A stretch of DNA of 64,000 nucleotides from Adiantum capillus-veneris (lineage: Eukaryota; Streptophyta; Polypodiopsida; Polypodiales; Pteridaceae). Below the pieces are notes generated by a model. It was not told the origin of the DNA, did not search any database, and saw only the letters and a list, made by a program, of their open reading frames with translations. Location: positions 75,444,412-75,508,411 of the forward strand of contig CM043963.1 in NCBI GenBank assembly GCA_014529385.2, read 5' to 3'. Below are positions 50,365-60,876 of the stretch, piece after piece (the first letter of the stretch is position 1; every line of letters begins with the position of its first letter). The position numbers were made by a program, and so were the translations under genes.

Positions 50365-50603
50365 CTGAGCTATTGCTTAGTGGCTTAATGAGCAGGCATT
50401 TTCCCCTGGTTGTAATGGATGAGTGTGTTAATGGGGATCGTTGGACTGAATTCAACATGTCGTTTTTTATTTGATATGATAAGTGTACAAGGTATTTTCA
50501 TGACGGTGTGTTGTGTGTGTCATCATTTGTAGAACTGCTCTTTAATGCATGCTGGAAGTATGATAGCCAATTGCTGACAAGCTGCTACTTAACTGTTGTG
50601 CAG

Positions 50604-50687
50604 GTCCATGATGAAAAGGGAAGGGCGCTTGCTCCATTTGTAGAAAGGGATGCGATGAGAAAAGAAAGACAAGCCCGCCAGTTGTAG
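50604..50687 (+). pseudogene. Terminal-exon-like fragment inside transposon
   Basis: It follows a good acceptor (ACTGTTGTGCAG). The frame VHDEKGRALAPFVERDAMRK runs on through KERQARQL to a TAG at 50685-50687 (28 codons with stop). It looks like the last exon of a host gene, but I do not recognise the family. Its relation to the exon-like piece at 46778-46848 is not proved, as the phases do not join directly. Confidence 0.4.
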
Positions 50688-50838
50688 AAAAGGAAAAGCT
50701 TAGTGTTAAATTAATAGTTCTCCTTGTATGGAAAAATAGACACGTTGTAAAAAGTGTCTCTCTTTTGGGACAAAAATGTATCTTTAAATAGTAGTAGAAG
50801 TGTCTAACGTGTGTCTCTATTCAAGGCCCCATACTTTT

Positions 50839-50854
50839 ACTGGCACCTCTACCC
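50839..50854 (-). repeat. Right terminal inverted repeat of pogo-like element
   Basis: ACTGGCACCTCTACCC followed by TA; exact reverse complement of 45194-45209. Confidence 0.88.
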
Positions 50855-50856
50855 TA

Positions 50857-50953
50857 TTAGTTGAAAGGGGAGAATGGAAGGGAGAAGGGGGTGAGAGACC
50901 ACGTCTCTCTCTTTCTCTTTTAGTCTCTCTCTCTCTTTCTTGCTATTATGGGA

Positions 50954-51019
<66 letters not shown>

Positions 51020-51275
51020 AGGATCAGGGCAGCCTTCCCCGGCTCTCTCTACGTGCCATCAGAGTAGCGTCCACACTATCTCTGTCTGAATGCGAGCAAG
51101 GCACCCGTATGTGCAGCGACATTGCTTGTGTGACCGGGGGGGGGGGGGTTCCCAAAAATCGTCGACGAAGGGAATCTACAAAGGACGCTTTAAAAGTGCA
51201 AAGAAGAAAGGTCCTTGCGAGAGGCGATGAGGGGCAGGTCTCGCACGAAGCAAGGAGGTTGGGGCAGGTGATGAG

Positions 51276-51324
<49 letters not shown>

Positions 51325-51405
51325 GCGCTTCCCCACCTTCTATGTGAGCAGGTTGGCATCGAAGGCTGAGTCGACAATCCTGTTTGTAGGTGCGTGGGCA
51401 CTATC
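50857..51405. other. Spacer with two (CT)n tracts
   Basis: (CT)n at about 50957-51017 and 51277-51320, and a G run at about 51138-51148. Long open frames on both strands are translations of the repeats. No gene recognised. Confidence 0.7.
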
Positions 51406-51599
51406 TGTTGGGGTATAAAGCCCAATGTGGTCGCCCAAGTAAGTGGGCGGGCCACCAGGTATGTACACATATTCTTTTGTAAAAACCTAATAAAAACTCA
51501 CTATGCTCTACACATTACAGTAGAGCGAGTTCACCATATCGTCGTGCTCTTCTTCTCGCGCACTCTCTCGTATCGCACTTCCGCTCGTACTCCTTCAAC

Positions 51600-51611
51600 T
51601 GGTATCAGAGC
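51600..51611 (+). other. tRNA-iMet primer-binding site, left arm
   Basis: TGGTATCAGAGC, two bases after the LTR end CA. Confidence 0.85.
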
Positions 51612-52695
51612 TTAGATCAAGGCTCGGGGCAGCACTGCAGGAAGCTAGAGTCACCTGCTCATATTGGAGTGAGAATCGACAGGCGAAGACACGGCCCCAA
51701 AACCTGTGGAAGATCTCGAAGGGCTTGGTGTTCTCAGAATTTCATTTTGAGGTCATCTCGACCACCGTTCGGCTTCGACAAAGTTCTGCGCAGGCCATTT
51801 TCGACTACGTGGTCTCAGTGGGTGCAGATCCGACTCTGCAAAATTGGGGTTTTGGCCTACGACTGCAAGTGTTCAGGATATCTGCACTTCCAGAGTGCTC
51901 ATTTGTGGCTGTCTACACATCGAAGGACGGCTCACAGTTCTTGGAGACGTGTCACATACGACACGGGCGCATCTACACACAGACTGTAGGCGACATCCAC
52001 TAGTTCATCAGGTAGCTTGTGTTTGCTGCTTGATAATCCAGATTTCATCCTGACATTGCAGGTACTTCCACATGGGATGTATTGTCAGAGATGATGTATG
52101 TCTGTTGAGGGTTTGCTGGCTGTGAGTCACGCAGCAAACAACCGCCGCAGCGGTTACAGCATACAGTGGGAAATTTGTGGATGTATTACTTTGTGGGAAG
52201 TCTATGTATTGTCAAATTTACTGCAACCTTTGTTGAGGGTCGAGTGAGGTTTTATTGAGCTGGGGGATTCTCGAATGTTGAGATCCTTTCGGTGATACAG
52301 GTCTTGGAGCGATCCCTCGAGCACCCTTAGATAGGCAGCTAGGATGTATTCACCGTGAGTTAGACAGTTGGGATTGCATCTTTGCTTTACTGCCGTTAAG
52401 GCATTGTCGCAGTCTATGCTTATAGGACAGTGACAGGACAGTGAGAGACAGTACAGGTGCAGGACAAGTTTACCCACAGCTTACAGTGTTAGAGAGACAG
52501 TGGTTTTTTGAGCTGTTTTTTGGTCTGTTTTTGAGTACACCAGAGCCATTTTACAAAGGGGACTCTGCCAAAAAATCTGCAGAATCTGAATCTTTATTGG
52601 TTCATTTGACAGGTTGATATTGGTTCAGAGGTCAGTTTACAGGAGAAACTCTGCCGAATTTTTCCCAGGAAAGTAAACTACTGTGAAGCGTAGCT

Positions 52696-53178
52696 ATGGC
52701 TGGATCACAAGACACTGCTCTCTACAATATCAAGAAGCTGGATGGAACCAATTTCCCATTGTGGAAGAAGCAGATTTGGCATGTGTTGGTACAAAAGAAG
52801 CAGATAAAACCTATAAAGCTCAAGGGGATAAAACCAGAAGATATGGACGAAGATGAATGGAGCGAAATGGATGAATTGGCACTTTCTACCATTATGTTGA
52901 CTTTGGCAGAAAGCGTTTACTTCAATGTAGCAGACAAGATGTCGGCTTATCAAGCATGGACAAAGCTGAGTGATCTTTAAGAGAAGCAGAGTGCAGCTTC
53001 ACAGGTATACTGGCTTAAGAAGCTTGTTGACTTGAAGATGAAAGAAGGGACACCTATGTCCAATCATCTGAATGAATTCAACACCATCTACAGTCAGTTG
53101 TCAGCTCAAGGTGTCAAGTTTGATTAACCTGTTAGAGCTGTGTTCCTGTTGATCACATTGCCGGAAAGTTGGGACACT
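52696..53178 (+). pseudogene. Copia gag fragment, left arm
   Basis: UBN2-type copia gag, start MAGSQDTALYNIKKLDGTNF. Family blocks: FPLWKKQIW, MDELALSTIMLTLAESVYFN, AYQAWTKLSDL, LKKLVDLKMKEGT, NHLNEFNTIYSQLSAQGV. Two stops (TAA at 52978-52980, where the other arm has TAT; another at 53125-53127) kill the frame. It ends at LPESWDT, at the palindrome centre. Confidence 0.88.
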
Positions 53179-53644
53179 TAACAGGTTCATCAAACTTAAC
53201 AGGTCTAACAGGTTCATCAAACTTAACACCTTGAGCTGACAACTGACTATAGATTGTGTTGAATTCATTCAGATGATTGGACATAGTTGTCCCTTCTTTC
53301 ATCTTCAAGTCAACAAGCTTCTTAAGCCAGTATACCTGTGAAGCTGCACTCTGCTTCTCATAAAGATCACTTAGCTTTAACCATGCTTGATAAGCCGACA
53401 TCTCGTCTACTACATTGAAGTAAACGCTTTCTACCAAAGTCAGCATAATGGTAGAAAGTGCCAATTCATCCATTTAGCTCCATTCATCTTCGTCCATATC
53501 TTCTGGTTTTATCCCCTTGAGCTTTATCGGTTTTATTTGCTTCTTTTGTACCAACACGTGCCAAATCTGCTTCTTCCACAATGGGAAATTGGTTCCATCC
53601 AGCTTCTTGATATTGTAAAGAGCAATGTCCGGTGATCCAGCCAT
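53153..53644 (-). pseudogene. Copia gag fragment, right arm
   Basis: The minus-strand copy of the same gag begins at the ATG at 53644 and has a stop just before MDELALSTIMLTLVESVYFN. Near the centre a 28-bp unit (AGTTTGATGAACCTGTTA-type) is duplicated, giving VKFDEPV twice. The right arm differs from the left at scattered positions, so the arms have aged separately or came from different source copies. Confidence 0.88.
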
Positions 53645-54938
53645 AGCTACGCCTTACAGTAGTTTACTTTTCTGGGAAAAATTTGGCAGAGTTTCCCCTA
53701 TAAACTGACCTCTGAACCAATATCAACCTGTCAAATGAACCAAGAAAGCTTCAGATTCTGCTGAAATTTTGGCAGAGTCTCCTTTGTAAAATGGCTCCGG
53801 TGTACTAAAAACAGACCAAAAAACAGCTCAAAAAACCACTGTCTCTCTAACACTGTAAGCTGTGGGTAAACCTGTCCTGCACCTGTACTGTCTCTAACTG
53901 TCCTGTCACTGTCCATTAAGCATAGACTGCGACAATGCCTCAACGGCAGTAAAGCGAAGATGCAATCCCAACTGTCTAACTCACAGTCAATACATCCTAG
54001 CTGCCTATCTAAGGGTGCTCGAGGGATCGCTCCAAGACCTGTATCACTGAAAGGATCTCAACATTCGAGAATCCCCCAGCTCAATAAAACCTCACTTGAC
54101 CCTCAACAAAGGCTGCAGTAAATCTGACAGTACATAGACTTCCCACAAAGTCATACATCCACAAATTTCTTACTGTATGCTGTAACCGCTGCGGCGGTTG
54201 TTTGCTGCGTGACTCACAGCCAGCAAACCCTCAACAGACATACATCATCTCTGACAATACATCCCATGTGGAAGTACCTGCAATGTCAGGATGAAATCTG
54301 GAATATCAAGCAGCAAACACAAGCTACCTGATGAACTAGTGGATGTCGCCTACAGTCTGTGTGTAGATGCGCCCGTGTCGTCTGTGACACGCCTCCAAGA
54401 ACTGTGAGCCGTCCTTCGATGTGTAGACAGCCACAAATCAACACTCTGGGAGTGTCGATATCCTCAGCACCTGCAGTCGTAGGCCGAAAACCCCAAATTT
54501 GCAGAGTCGGATCTGCACCCACTGAGACCACGTAGTCGAAAATGGCTTGCGCAGAACTTTGTCGAAGCCGAACGGTGACGGAGATGACCTCAGAATGAAA
54601 TTCTGAGCACACCAAGCCCTACGGGTAGACCCACAAGATTTGGGGCCGTGTCTTTGCCTGTCAAATTTCACTCCAATCTGAGCTGGTGACTCTAGCCTCC
54701 TGCAGTGCTGCCCCGGGCCTCGATCTGAGCTCTCATACCAGTTGAAGGAGTACGAGCGGAAGTGCGATGCGAGAGAGAGAGAGTGCGAGAGGAAGAGCAC
54801 GACGATATGGTGAACTCGCTCTACTGTAATATGTAGAGCATAGTGAGTTTTTATTAGGTTTTTACAAAAGAATATGTGTACATACCTGGCGGCCCGCCCA
54901 CTTACCTGGGCGACCACATTGGGGTTTATACCCCAACA
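53179..54938 (-). mobile_element. Copia LTR-gag arm, right half of palindrome
   Basis: Mirror image of 51406-53178: gag, leader, primer-binding site (about 54729-54740 on the minus strand, with one change, TGGTATGAGAGC) and LTR at 54743-54938. The sums of equivalent positions (51406+54938, 52696+53644) differ by only 4, so the two arms are almost equal in length and the centre is at about 53171. Confidence 0.88.
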
Positions 54939-54939
54939 G

Positions 54940-55125
54940 CTGGCAGGCCGCACGACGAGACGGGGCCAGGAGCAGGGCGAGGGAGTGTTCTCTCCCCCTC
55001 TCTCTCTCTCGTCACACAGGGGAGAGCTCCTCCAGTCATGCGATGAGCATGCGGGAGGTGGGGGAAGGGAAGGAGGTGCCTGGCAGGCCGCACGACGAGA
55101 CAGGGCCAGGAGCAGGGCGAGGGAG
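54940..55125. repeat. Direct repeat of ~45 bp, 140 bp apart
   Basis: TGGCAGGCCGCACGACGAGA plus about 25 more bases occurs at about 54941-54984 and 55081-55124, with one difference. It adjoins the outer end of the right copia arm. Confidence 0.85.
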
Positions 55126-55324
55126 GTGCATGAGCCGCAGGGGGTCGAGGAGACACGTGGGGGAGAGAGGTGCGATTTTTTTTCCGAAGGGGGTTGGGAG
55201 AGAGAATATTGGGGTAGGATCTCGAGAGATTGAATTTCTTTACTAGAGAGCCAGTATACCCTTGAGCTAGTTTATAAGATTAAATTGAGAATTGTTAATT
55301 TAATGCTTTAATTGGGAGAATCTT

Positions 55325-55620
55325 TGAGGTTATACAGGGGGGATTTGAATTTAATGCTAGTTTTTAATGCTTTAATAGGGAGAATCTTTGAGGTGATGCG
55401 GGGGGGATTTGAATTTTGGAGGAAGGCAAAGTCTGATGGGGTCTCACTATAGCAGAAGGTATATTGGCAAGAGGTATATTGATTTGCCAATGGCAAAGGC
55501 CTTGGTGTTTGGTTGTTTTTTGAAAGGACAACCACTTTAGAAAGACTATGAGAAGAGGTATATTGGCCGTATATTGGTTTGCCAATGGCAAGGGCCTAAG
55601 TGTTTGGTTGGGTTTTTGGC
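55325..55620 (-). repeat. Repeat R3, copy 2
   Basis: Reverse complement of 36970-37270, including the GGTATATTGG and TTGCCAATGGCAA units and the GGCAAAGTCTGATGGGG block. An extra partial tandem copy of its end (AATGCTTTAATWGGGAGAAT) stands at 55300-55330. Confidence 0.72.
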
Positions 55621-56720
55621 CTGCCCAAAGGGCAAAGGCTATAGAGATGCCTTCTCTTTTTGCTGACTAAAATAGACTAAAATAGAAAAAACGTTGAGTC
55701 CTATCAAAAAATGTTGATTGGTTGAAATAAGATAGTGGGCATTCATTGTTGCAAAACTTTGTCATGAAAATGATGAAGCATTGAAATGGTCGTCTTGAGA
55801 AGCAGGAGGCATCACGCATTGTGTGTTTGGCATCATTACACACGATGGGTGGGTAGGTGAGTGCGTGGGTGGGTGGGTGAGTGCGTGGTTTGGAGGGAAT
55901 TGAAGGTGGATGGGTGCTCTCACCTCTCGTCCCGAGGGAAGTGAAGGTGTAGGGCTAGGAACCTTATGATTTTAGGTCTAGGGCGTAGTTCCTCGTGTGC
56001 TTTGCGATGCTATCTACAGTGGTTGTTTGTGCTTGTTGTCAGGCTTAGTGCAGTTTTGTAAGGGTTTGGTCTTTTGTTCCAAGTCGTTTCACGTTTAGAG
56101 AGTGGAGGACTAAAATGGGCTTTGAAGGGCGCACCTACGGCATGCAGCAGATTGTGCTGGATGACTTTGTCCCTTTGTTTTTCTGCGTTGCCATCTCGGT
56201 TGTGGTGTAGGGATGAGTTCCATCTACATGCATCAGTTGCGGGGCAGATTCAACAGATTTTCTTAGCTAATGTGCTCGGCTATGAGGTGGATTGCTGAGT
56301 CCTGGTCAGTATGGAGCTGACAGGCACAGTGGATGGAGCAAACCCATGATGAGGGGCATTAGCTGATTGGGTTGCCCACGTATGGGAGGGAGTAGAAAAG
56401 GGGTGAGCTTCATGCCTGATGCAGGTTCAATGGGCTAGGTCGGAGCGACGAAAGGGCCAGATTTGTCAATACCTCTGAAATAGGTATTCTTGAGGCGGAC
56501 TCAGTGCAAGAATAACAACTTATATTTGACTAGCGGTGACAAAGGTGTTGAGGGCGATGAGAGCCCATCTGGAGCAAAATTTGGGCGTGATGGGAACGCA
56601 TGTGTAGGGATGATGGCTCTTCACTCTAAGGCAAGGGCCGAGGCTGTGGACTGATGGCTGGTTAGCGGTGGCCTACTTCTGTAAACCAGAGGAGTTGATG
56701 GACGACTGAAAAGCCAGGTG

Positions 56721-56770
<50 letters not shown>

Positions 56771-56939
56771 AACACACACACACACATACACATGATGATA
56801 CCTTGAGGATGCCACCTCGCCTCTTCAACATTCATTAACGTCTCCTCTTTTGCAGCCCATTACAAGTGTCAAGGGTGGGCTATTGGTTATGTTGCTTCAC
56901 TCAAAATAGTTTCAACAGTTTGAAGGAAGACGAGCTTAT
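55621..56939. other. No gene recognised; minor repeats
   Basis: A GGGTGGGTGAGTGCGTGG minisatellite lies at about 55846-55892 and a (CT)n at 56727-56767. The remaining sequence is GC-richer than the surroundings but has no motif I can name. Confidence 0.45.
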
Positions 56940-57791
56940 AATTAATATCTGCATATATTTCAAGGAGAGCTCGCTCTCGTGCTACTAGTTTTAGATGGCG
57001 AATTTCACCTCACGCCATCGTCGTGGGCGACATTGTGGAGCTTCAGGCTGCATAGAAGGTTCAAGCATGTGGGCTGCTGGTAGAGAATCATTCATTGCAG
57101 ACTTCAGGTGACGAAGATAAGGCCGGTCCACCTACCTTCCTGTCATCGGGCACTATTGTGCACAACGGCTTTGGCACAATGCTAGTCATGGTTGTCGGTA
57201 TCGAGGACACGCATGATAGAAGCTGGTGCAGATTTGCAAACTCGAATGAACTCACTCCTTTCCTTAAACACCTTAATTCCTTGAAGTCCCTGTTTTCCAA
57301 ATTGCAGCTCTACTTGTCGTTTTTGTTTATGATTATCCTCCTTCCCTTTTATTTTATGGGCCTTTATGATTCTTATCCTTCTGGCCCTTACAAATCAGGG
57401 CAAACCCATCGTATTGTTGCTGTATACAACCTACTTTATAACTTCTACAACAGTCTTTCATTCTTTGAGGTTTTGGACGTTCCTGATGGGATCCATTTTA
57501 TGGTTACCCCTGGCTGTGGCCTACGTTATTTCCCAAATGATGGCCAGGCACGTTACGATCTCTAACCTCTTCACTTGTGAGTCAAAGCTTGGCTTCATCA
57601 CAACCATTTGCTCTGGAAAAAGAGGATTGTTAACAGAGAATGCAGTGAATGTTGAAAGATTATGGATAGCAGGTTATGTGTGCAATGAGACTCATGCAGA
57701 AAATCAATCACTGAATTATATAGTTTCCTTGCAAGTCCGGAACCATCCATGGCCTTGTGCTTATGTCTCCTATCCTCATAAGCGCTTCTGA
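56940..57791 (+). pseudogene. Plant Ca2+-ATPase (ACA, P-type IIB) pseudogene
   Basis: A decayed fragment of an autoinhibited Ca2+ pump. In order: HAIVVGDIVELQ near 57014-57049, matching the actuator-domain VVGDVV.L block; a TAG at 57053-57055; LLVENHSLQ, like the GHSL.(V)DESS region; FLSSGTIVHNGFGTMLVMVV, like FL.SGTKV.DG.G.MLVT.VG; a membrane segment near 57306-57360; VPDGI in place of VPEGL; then a frame change near 57500 to LPLAVAYVISQMM; and LGFITTICSGKRGLLTENAV, the phosphorylation site. The catalytic Asp of DKTGTLT is Gly here (GKRGLLT), so the product could not be phosphorylated. The nucleotide-binding domain and C-terminal membrane part were not found. There are no introns in the stretch, so a processed copy or a single large exon is possible. 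Confidence 0.8.
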
Positions 57792-60769
57792 TTGTGTTAA
57801 TTTTAGTTTGGTTTACATTGTTTTGTAGTTTCTTCTTGATGACAGCTATTTCCAACATCTCAGCAGAGGAGCCCTTCTCCCTACAAGGGCGTCAAGGGAC
57901 GCTAAACCTGTAAGAGAAACCTTTCTGCCTACCTTGGAGAACCATGTATAATATAATGCTTGGTTGAAATTACAGGTTCTTAGTTTTTGAGTCATATGCA
58001 GAGGCAAATAGGCATAAAAAACAAACTCTTGGATTTAGAGGTATGACATTTGTGGATCTGTGTCAAAGGTGTTGGAGGATAAGTAGAATTGTGCACTTTG
58101 AAAGCGGTCATGTCTCTTCTCAAGATATGGAAAGTGAAAAAATATCCTATCACAACGTGGATATTGTTGGGTTTTTGCACGATCTCTCCAGAAGCATGCT
58201 GGCCAACATTTGCCCACTGAACAAGCGTCCATTCCAGCATGAGGACAAGTCTCGTAGGGTTTTGAGGGAAGAGGAGTTATTTTCTTCTAGTTCTTCAATT
58301 GTAGGCCTTGAAAGGCTTTCAAAGTCACGCGTTTCCTTTTGTGTGGTCTTTCACAACCAACCATGGCCTCATCGACATGGCAATAATGCGTTGCAAAAAC
58401 TAACTCATACTTTGTTAAAATGAAGAAAAAAAAGGAAAGGGCATCAACTTTTTGAGAACCAAGAGGAAAGACCATGCATTTCACATGCAGAAAGAGTCAA
58501 TGCCAATACAGGAGGTTGTGTTAATGAAATTTCTATCTAATCTACGGTGGGTAACCAAGTTGATGACGACCAAAAGGTAAACACAGTGCTGTGAGAAAGC
58601 TTTTCTGCCAACAACTTGGACTGAAGAGTAGGGATATTGCCATGGATCCTTTCCACGAAGAAGTTTGGAACTAACCAGCCTTTCAATTAATAAGTATAAA
58701 CTCTGTGGTCATGCTTTTACCAAAGGTGGCATTTGAAGGTTTCAAGCAGGTAGTTATTAGTTGATGGGGTAATTTAATAACTTTTAGTTTTTCTCAAGAG
58801 GCTAGTCTTGTAACATACTTGAGGCCCTTGTCAACATGGAGTGTTGTTGTTGAACTTGCCATCACCTTGTATAGCCCTCATGCCGATAGGATGGCTGCTT
58901 GTAGCCTACATTGTTATATAGCTGCCTCCTCAAAGCCTTGTGAGTGGTTGTGTAGGGCACCCATTGCTACCCAGCATGCACCTAATGTCCCCTCAAGCCA
59001 AATCACCATGGCCTTGCTCCTCCCTTCCTCATCGCTTGTGCTAATCATGCACATAAAATCTATTCATTTGGTGGCTACTGAGCAACTCTTATCACATGTG
59101 TTAAGAAGAGCAAGGATGCACGTCACCTACCTACTCAACATCGCCCATGCCTTTGTGCACACACAACACAGCTGCCCGTAGATAGTGCCAGATCGTCGAC
59201 TGTCTGATACAATAAAGCAAAAAACCCATTGAATATGCTACCCATGTTCCTCTTATCGCCTCCCACGTTCTTTAACAGATGGTGTAGCATAAGCACATAC
59301 AAAATAGAGACCTCATTGAGTCCTCGCTACACACAAGTGGTCATCAAGCCATCACATGCAAGTAATTTTGTGTGAGCTCCAATAGCTTCCTACAATGCTA
59401 TCCACTCGCTGCAACAATAGAGCAGCTTATGAGCAACTGGAATATGCCGCCAATATTAAGTTTTTGATGTGTTCTTGTTTGATTGAAAGTAGTGAGGAAG
59501 ATTTGCTCAAGCGTTTTTGCTATCCCTTTTGTAACATGTCTCGAGTGAGTGCCCACATCTGAGGGCCTTCCAAAGTATGGGGGGCTATCATTTTAGAGGT
59601 CTCCATAGTCCAAGTTGGGGCCCTCTTCTTGGTGAGAGCTCTTTTTGTGGAGGCAATATTGGAGATGGCCTTGCCCAACAATACTTGGTACTTGCCAAAA
59701 AAAACTTTGTATAGTTTTAACGTTGGGCTTCATCTATTGAGCTTCCATTGATCTCAACCTCATGCATCAAGTTTGGGCTTGTGCTACCATAGAGCTCAAC
59801 CTCATCGACTAAGCTTCCATAGAGCTCAACCTCATGCATCAAGTTTGGGCTTGTGCTACTATAAGGTGGTCATTTCAAGCTTGCATATTTTTTCTCATTT
59901 TCAACATTTCCATTGGCCATTCTCCACGTATTTTCTTTTTTCACTATCCCCCCAATCCCCTACGCATCTCACCTTCTTGCAAGCATTATTACATAGCCTC
60001 ACACTTGCAAATTACACATTACTGATCTGGAACATGAAATCAAATTTATTGCTAAGGGTGCCAATCTTATGGCTATAGAGTTTTAAAAACGAGCACCTAA
60101 AATCAAGTCAAGCCTTAATGCCTTTGTGAAGAGATAGATACAATTTGTCCACAAGAATTGGCAAGTATATGAAGACTTGGATACTACTACATGGTTTGAG
60201 AATGTTTCCCTTAAGATTCTTGCATAAAATGTTTGTTTAGTAATTTCAGCCTACTTAATTTGGCTGGGCCTTATTTTTCACTAATGAAGGTCCTTGGGAC
60301 AAAAGATAAGTGATTTTTGATTTGTTCAATGTACTAAAAAAATACTAGAAAAAGAACTACTATGTAAAGCATTAATGGAATTGTTGTCATGACTAAAATC
60401 TATAGCAAAAATATATAAAAATGTATAATTTATCTTTGACACCTCTTCTATCTACAACCGGTCTTGCTACGCTCAAAGATAACATTAATGCATTAACAAC
60501 AGAACAAAAAAAGCAAAATTACAATATTTATAATAATAGCATTGATGTTTGTGATAGGAAGATATCAGTTTGATCAAAATCTAGGAAGTGAGCTTGGCCA
60601 CAAGGTAGCACCCAGAGGAAAAAGACAACACAAGACATAGATGGATGGGATTTGTGCGAACTGTCGAAACTGAGGATTGAAACTTTGGAACGCTCCTAAT
60701 CCTTTTTTGAGGAAGTGTGAATCTTAATTATTTATAGGCAGGCCTTGTGATTTTATCACTTGTTTACAT
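57792..60769. other. No identified gene; one unplaced ORF
   Basis: The plus frame 58043-58423 (126 codons) looks coding in composition (HNVDIVGFLHDLSRSMLANI, FQHEDKSRRVLREEELF) but matches no family I know. It may be more debris of the upstream pseudogene or another gene. 58819-59181 and 59773-60078 are open but without motifs. The tandem phrases AGCTCAACCTCAT and AAGTTTGGGCTTGTGCTA repeat near 59750-59865. Confidence 0.4.
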
Positions 60770-60844
60770 TTGGAGATAAGACAATTAAGTGGATACCTTC
60801 AAATCATTGTTTGGTCTTTAATGCTAAATCTTGAGATTGAGCAC

Positions 60845-60876
<32 letters not shown>

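Larger units (their letters stand above)
45194..50854 (-). mobile_element. Pogo-like (Tc1/mariner superfamily) DNA transposon, 5.66 kb
   Basis: The terminal inverted repeats are perfect over 16 bp: GGGTAGAGGTGCCAGT at 45194-45209 and its reverse complement at 50839-50854. TA flanks each end (45192-45193, 50855-50856), the target preference of this superfamily. Inside, on the minus strand, lies a CENP-B/pogo-type transposase (47259-49610, one stop codon) preceded by a cysteine-rich ORF (49751-50086). The plus strand carries exon-like pieces (46778-46848, 50604-50687) of unknown host origin. At 5.66 kb it is long for a pogo element, which fits cargo or later insertions. Apart from the one stop it looks complete, so it is probably a recent insertion. 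Confidence 0.85.
51406..53178 (+). mobile_element. Copia LTR-gag arm, left half of palindrome
   Basis: The LTR lies at 51406-51597 (TGTTGGGGTATAA ... CTCCTTCA, 192 bp), with the primer-binding site TGGTATCAGAGC at 51600-51611. A leader of about 1.1 kb and a gag fragment from the ATG at 52696 follow. Sequence stops at about 53178, where the mirror-image arm begins. Nothing downstream of gag is present. Confidence 0.88.

Noticed and set aside
51121-51160. G run and nearby GC-rich sequence as a CpG-type promoter or G-quadruplex
   Set aside because: One homopolymer next to microsatellites is weak evidence, and such runs are also error-prone in assemblies.
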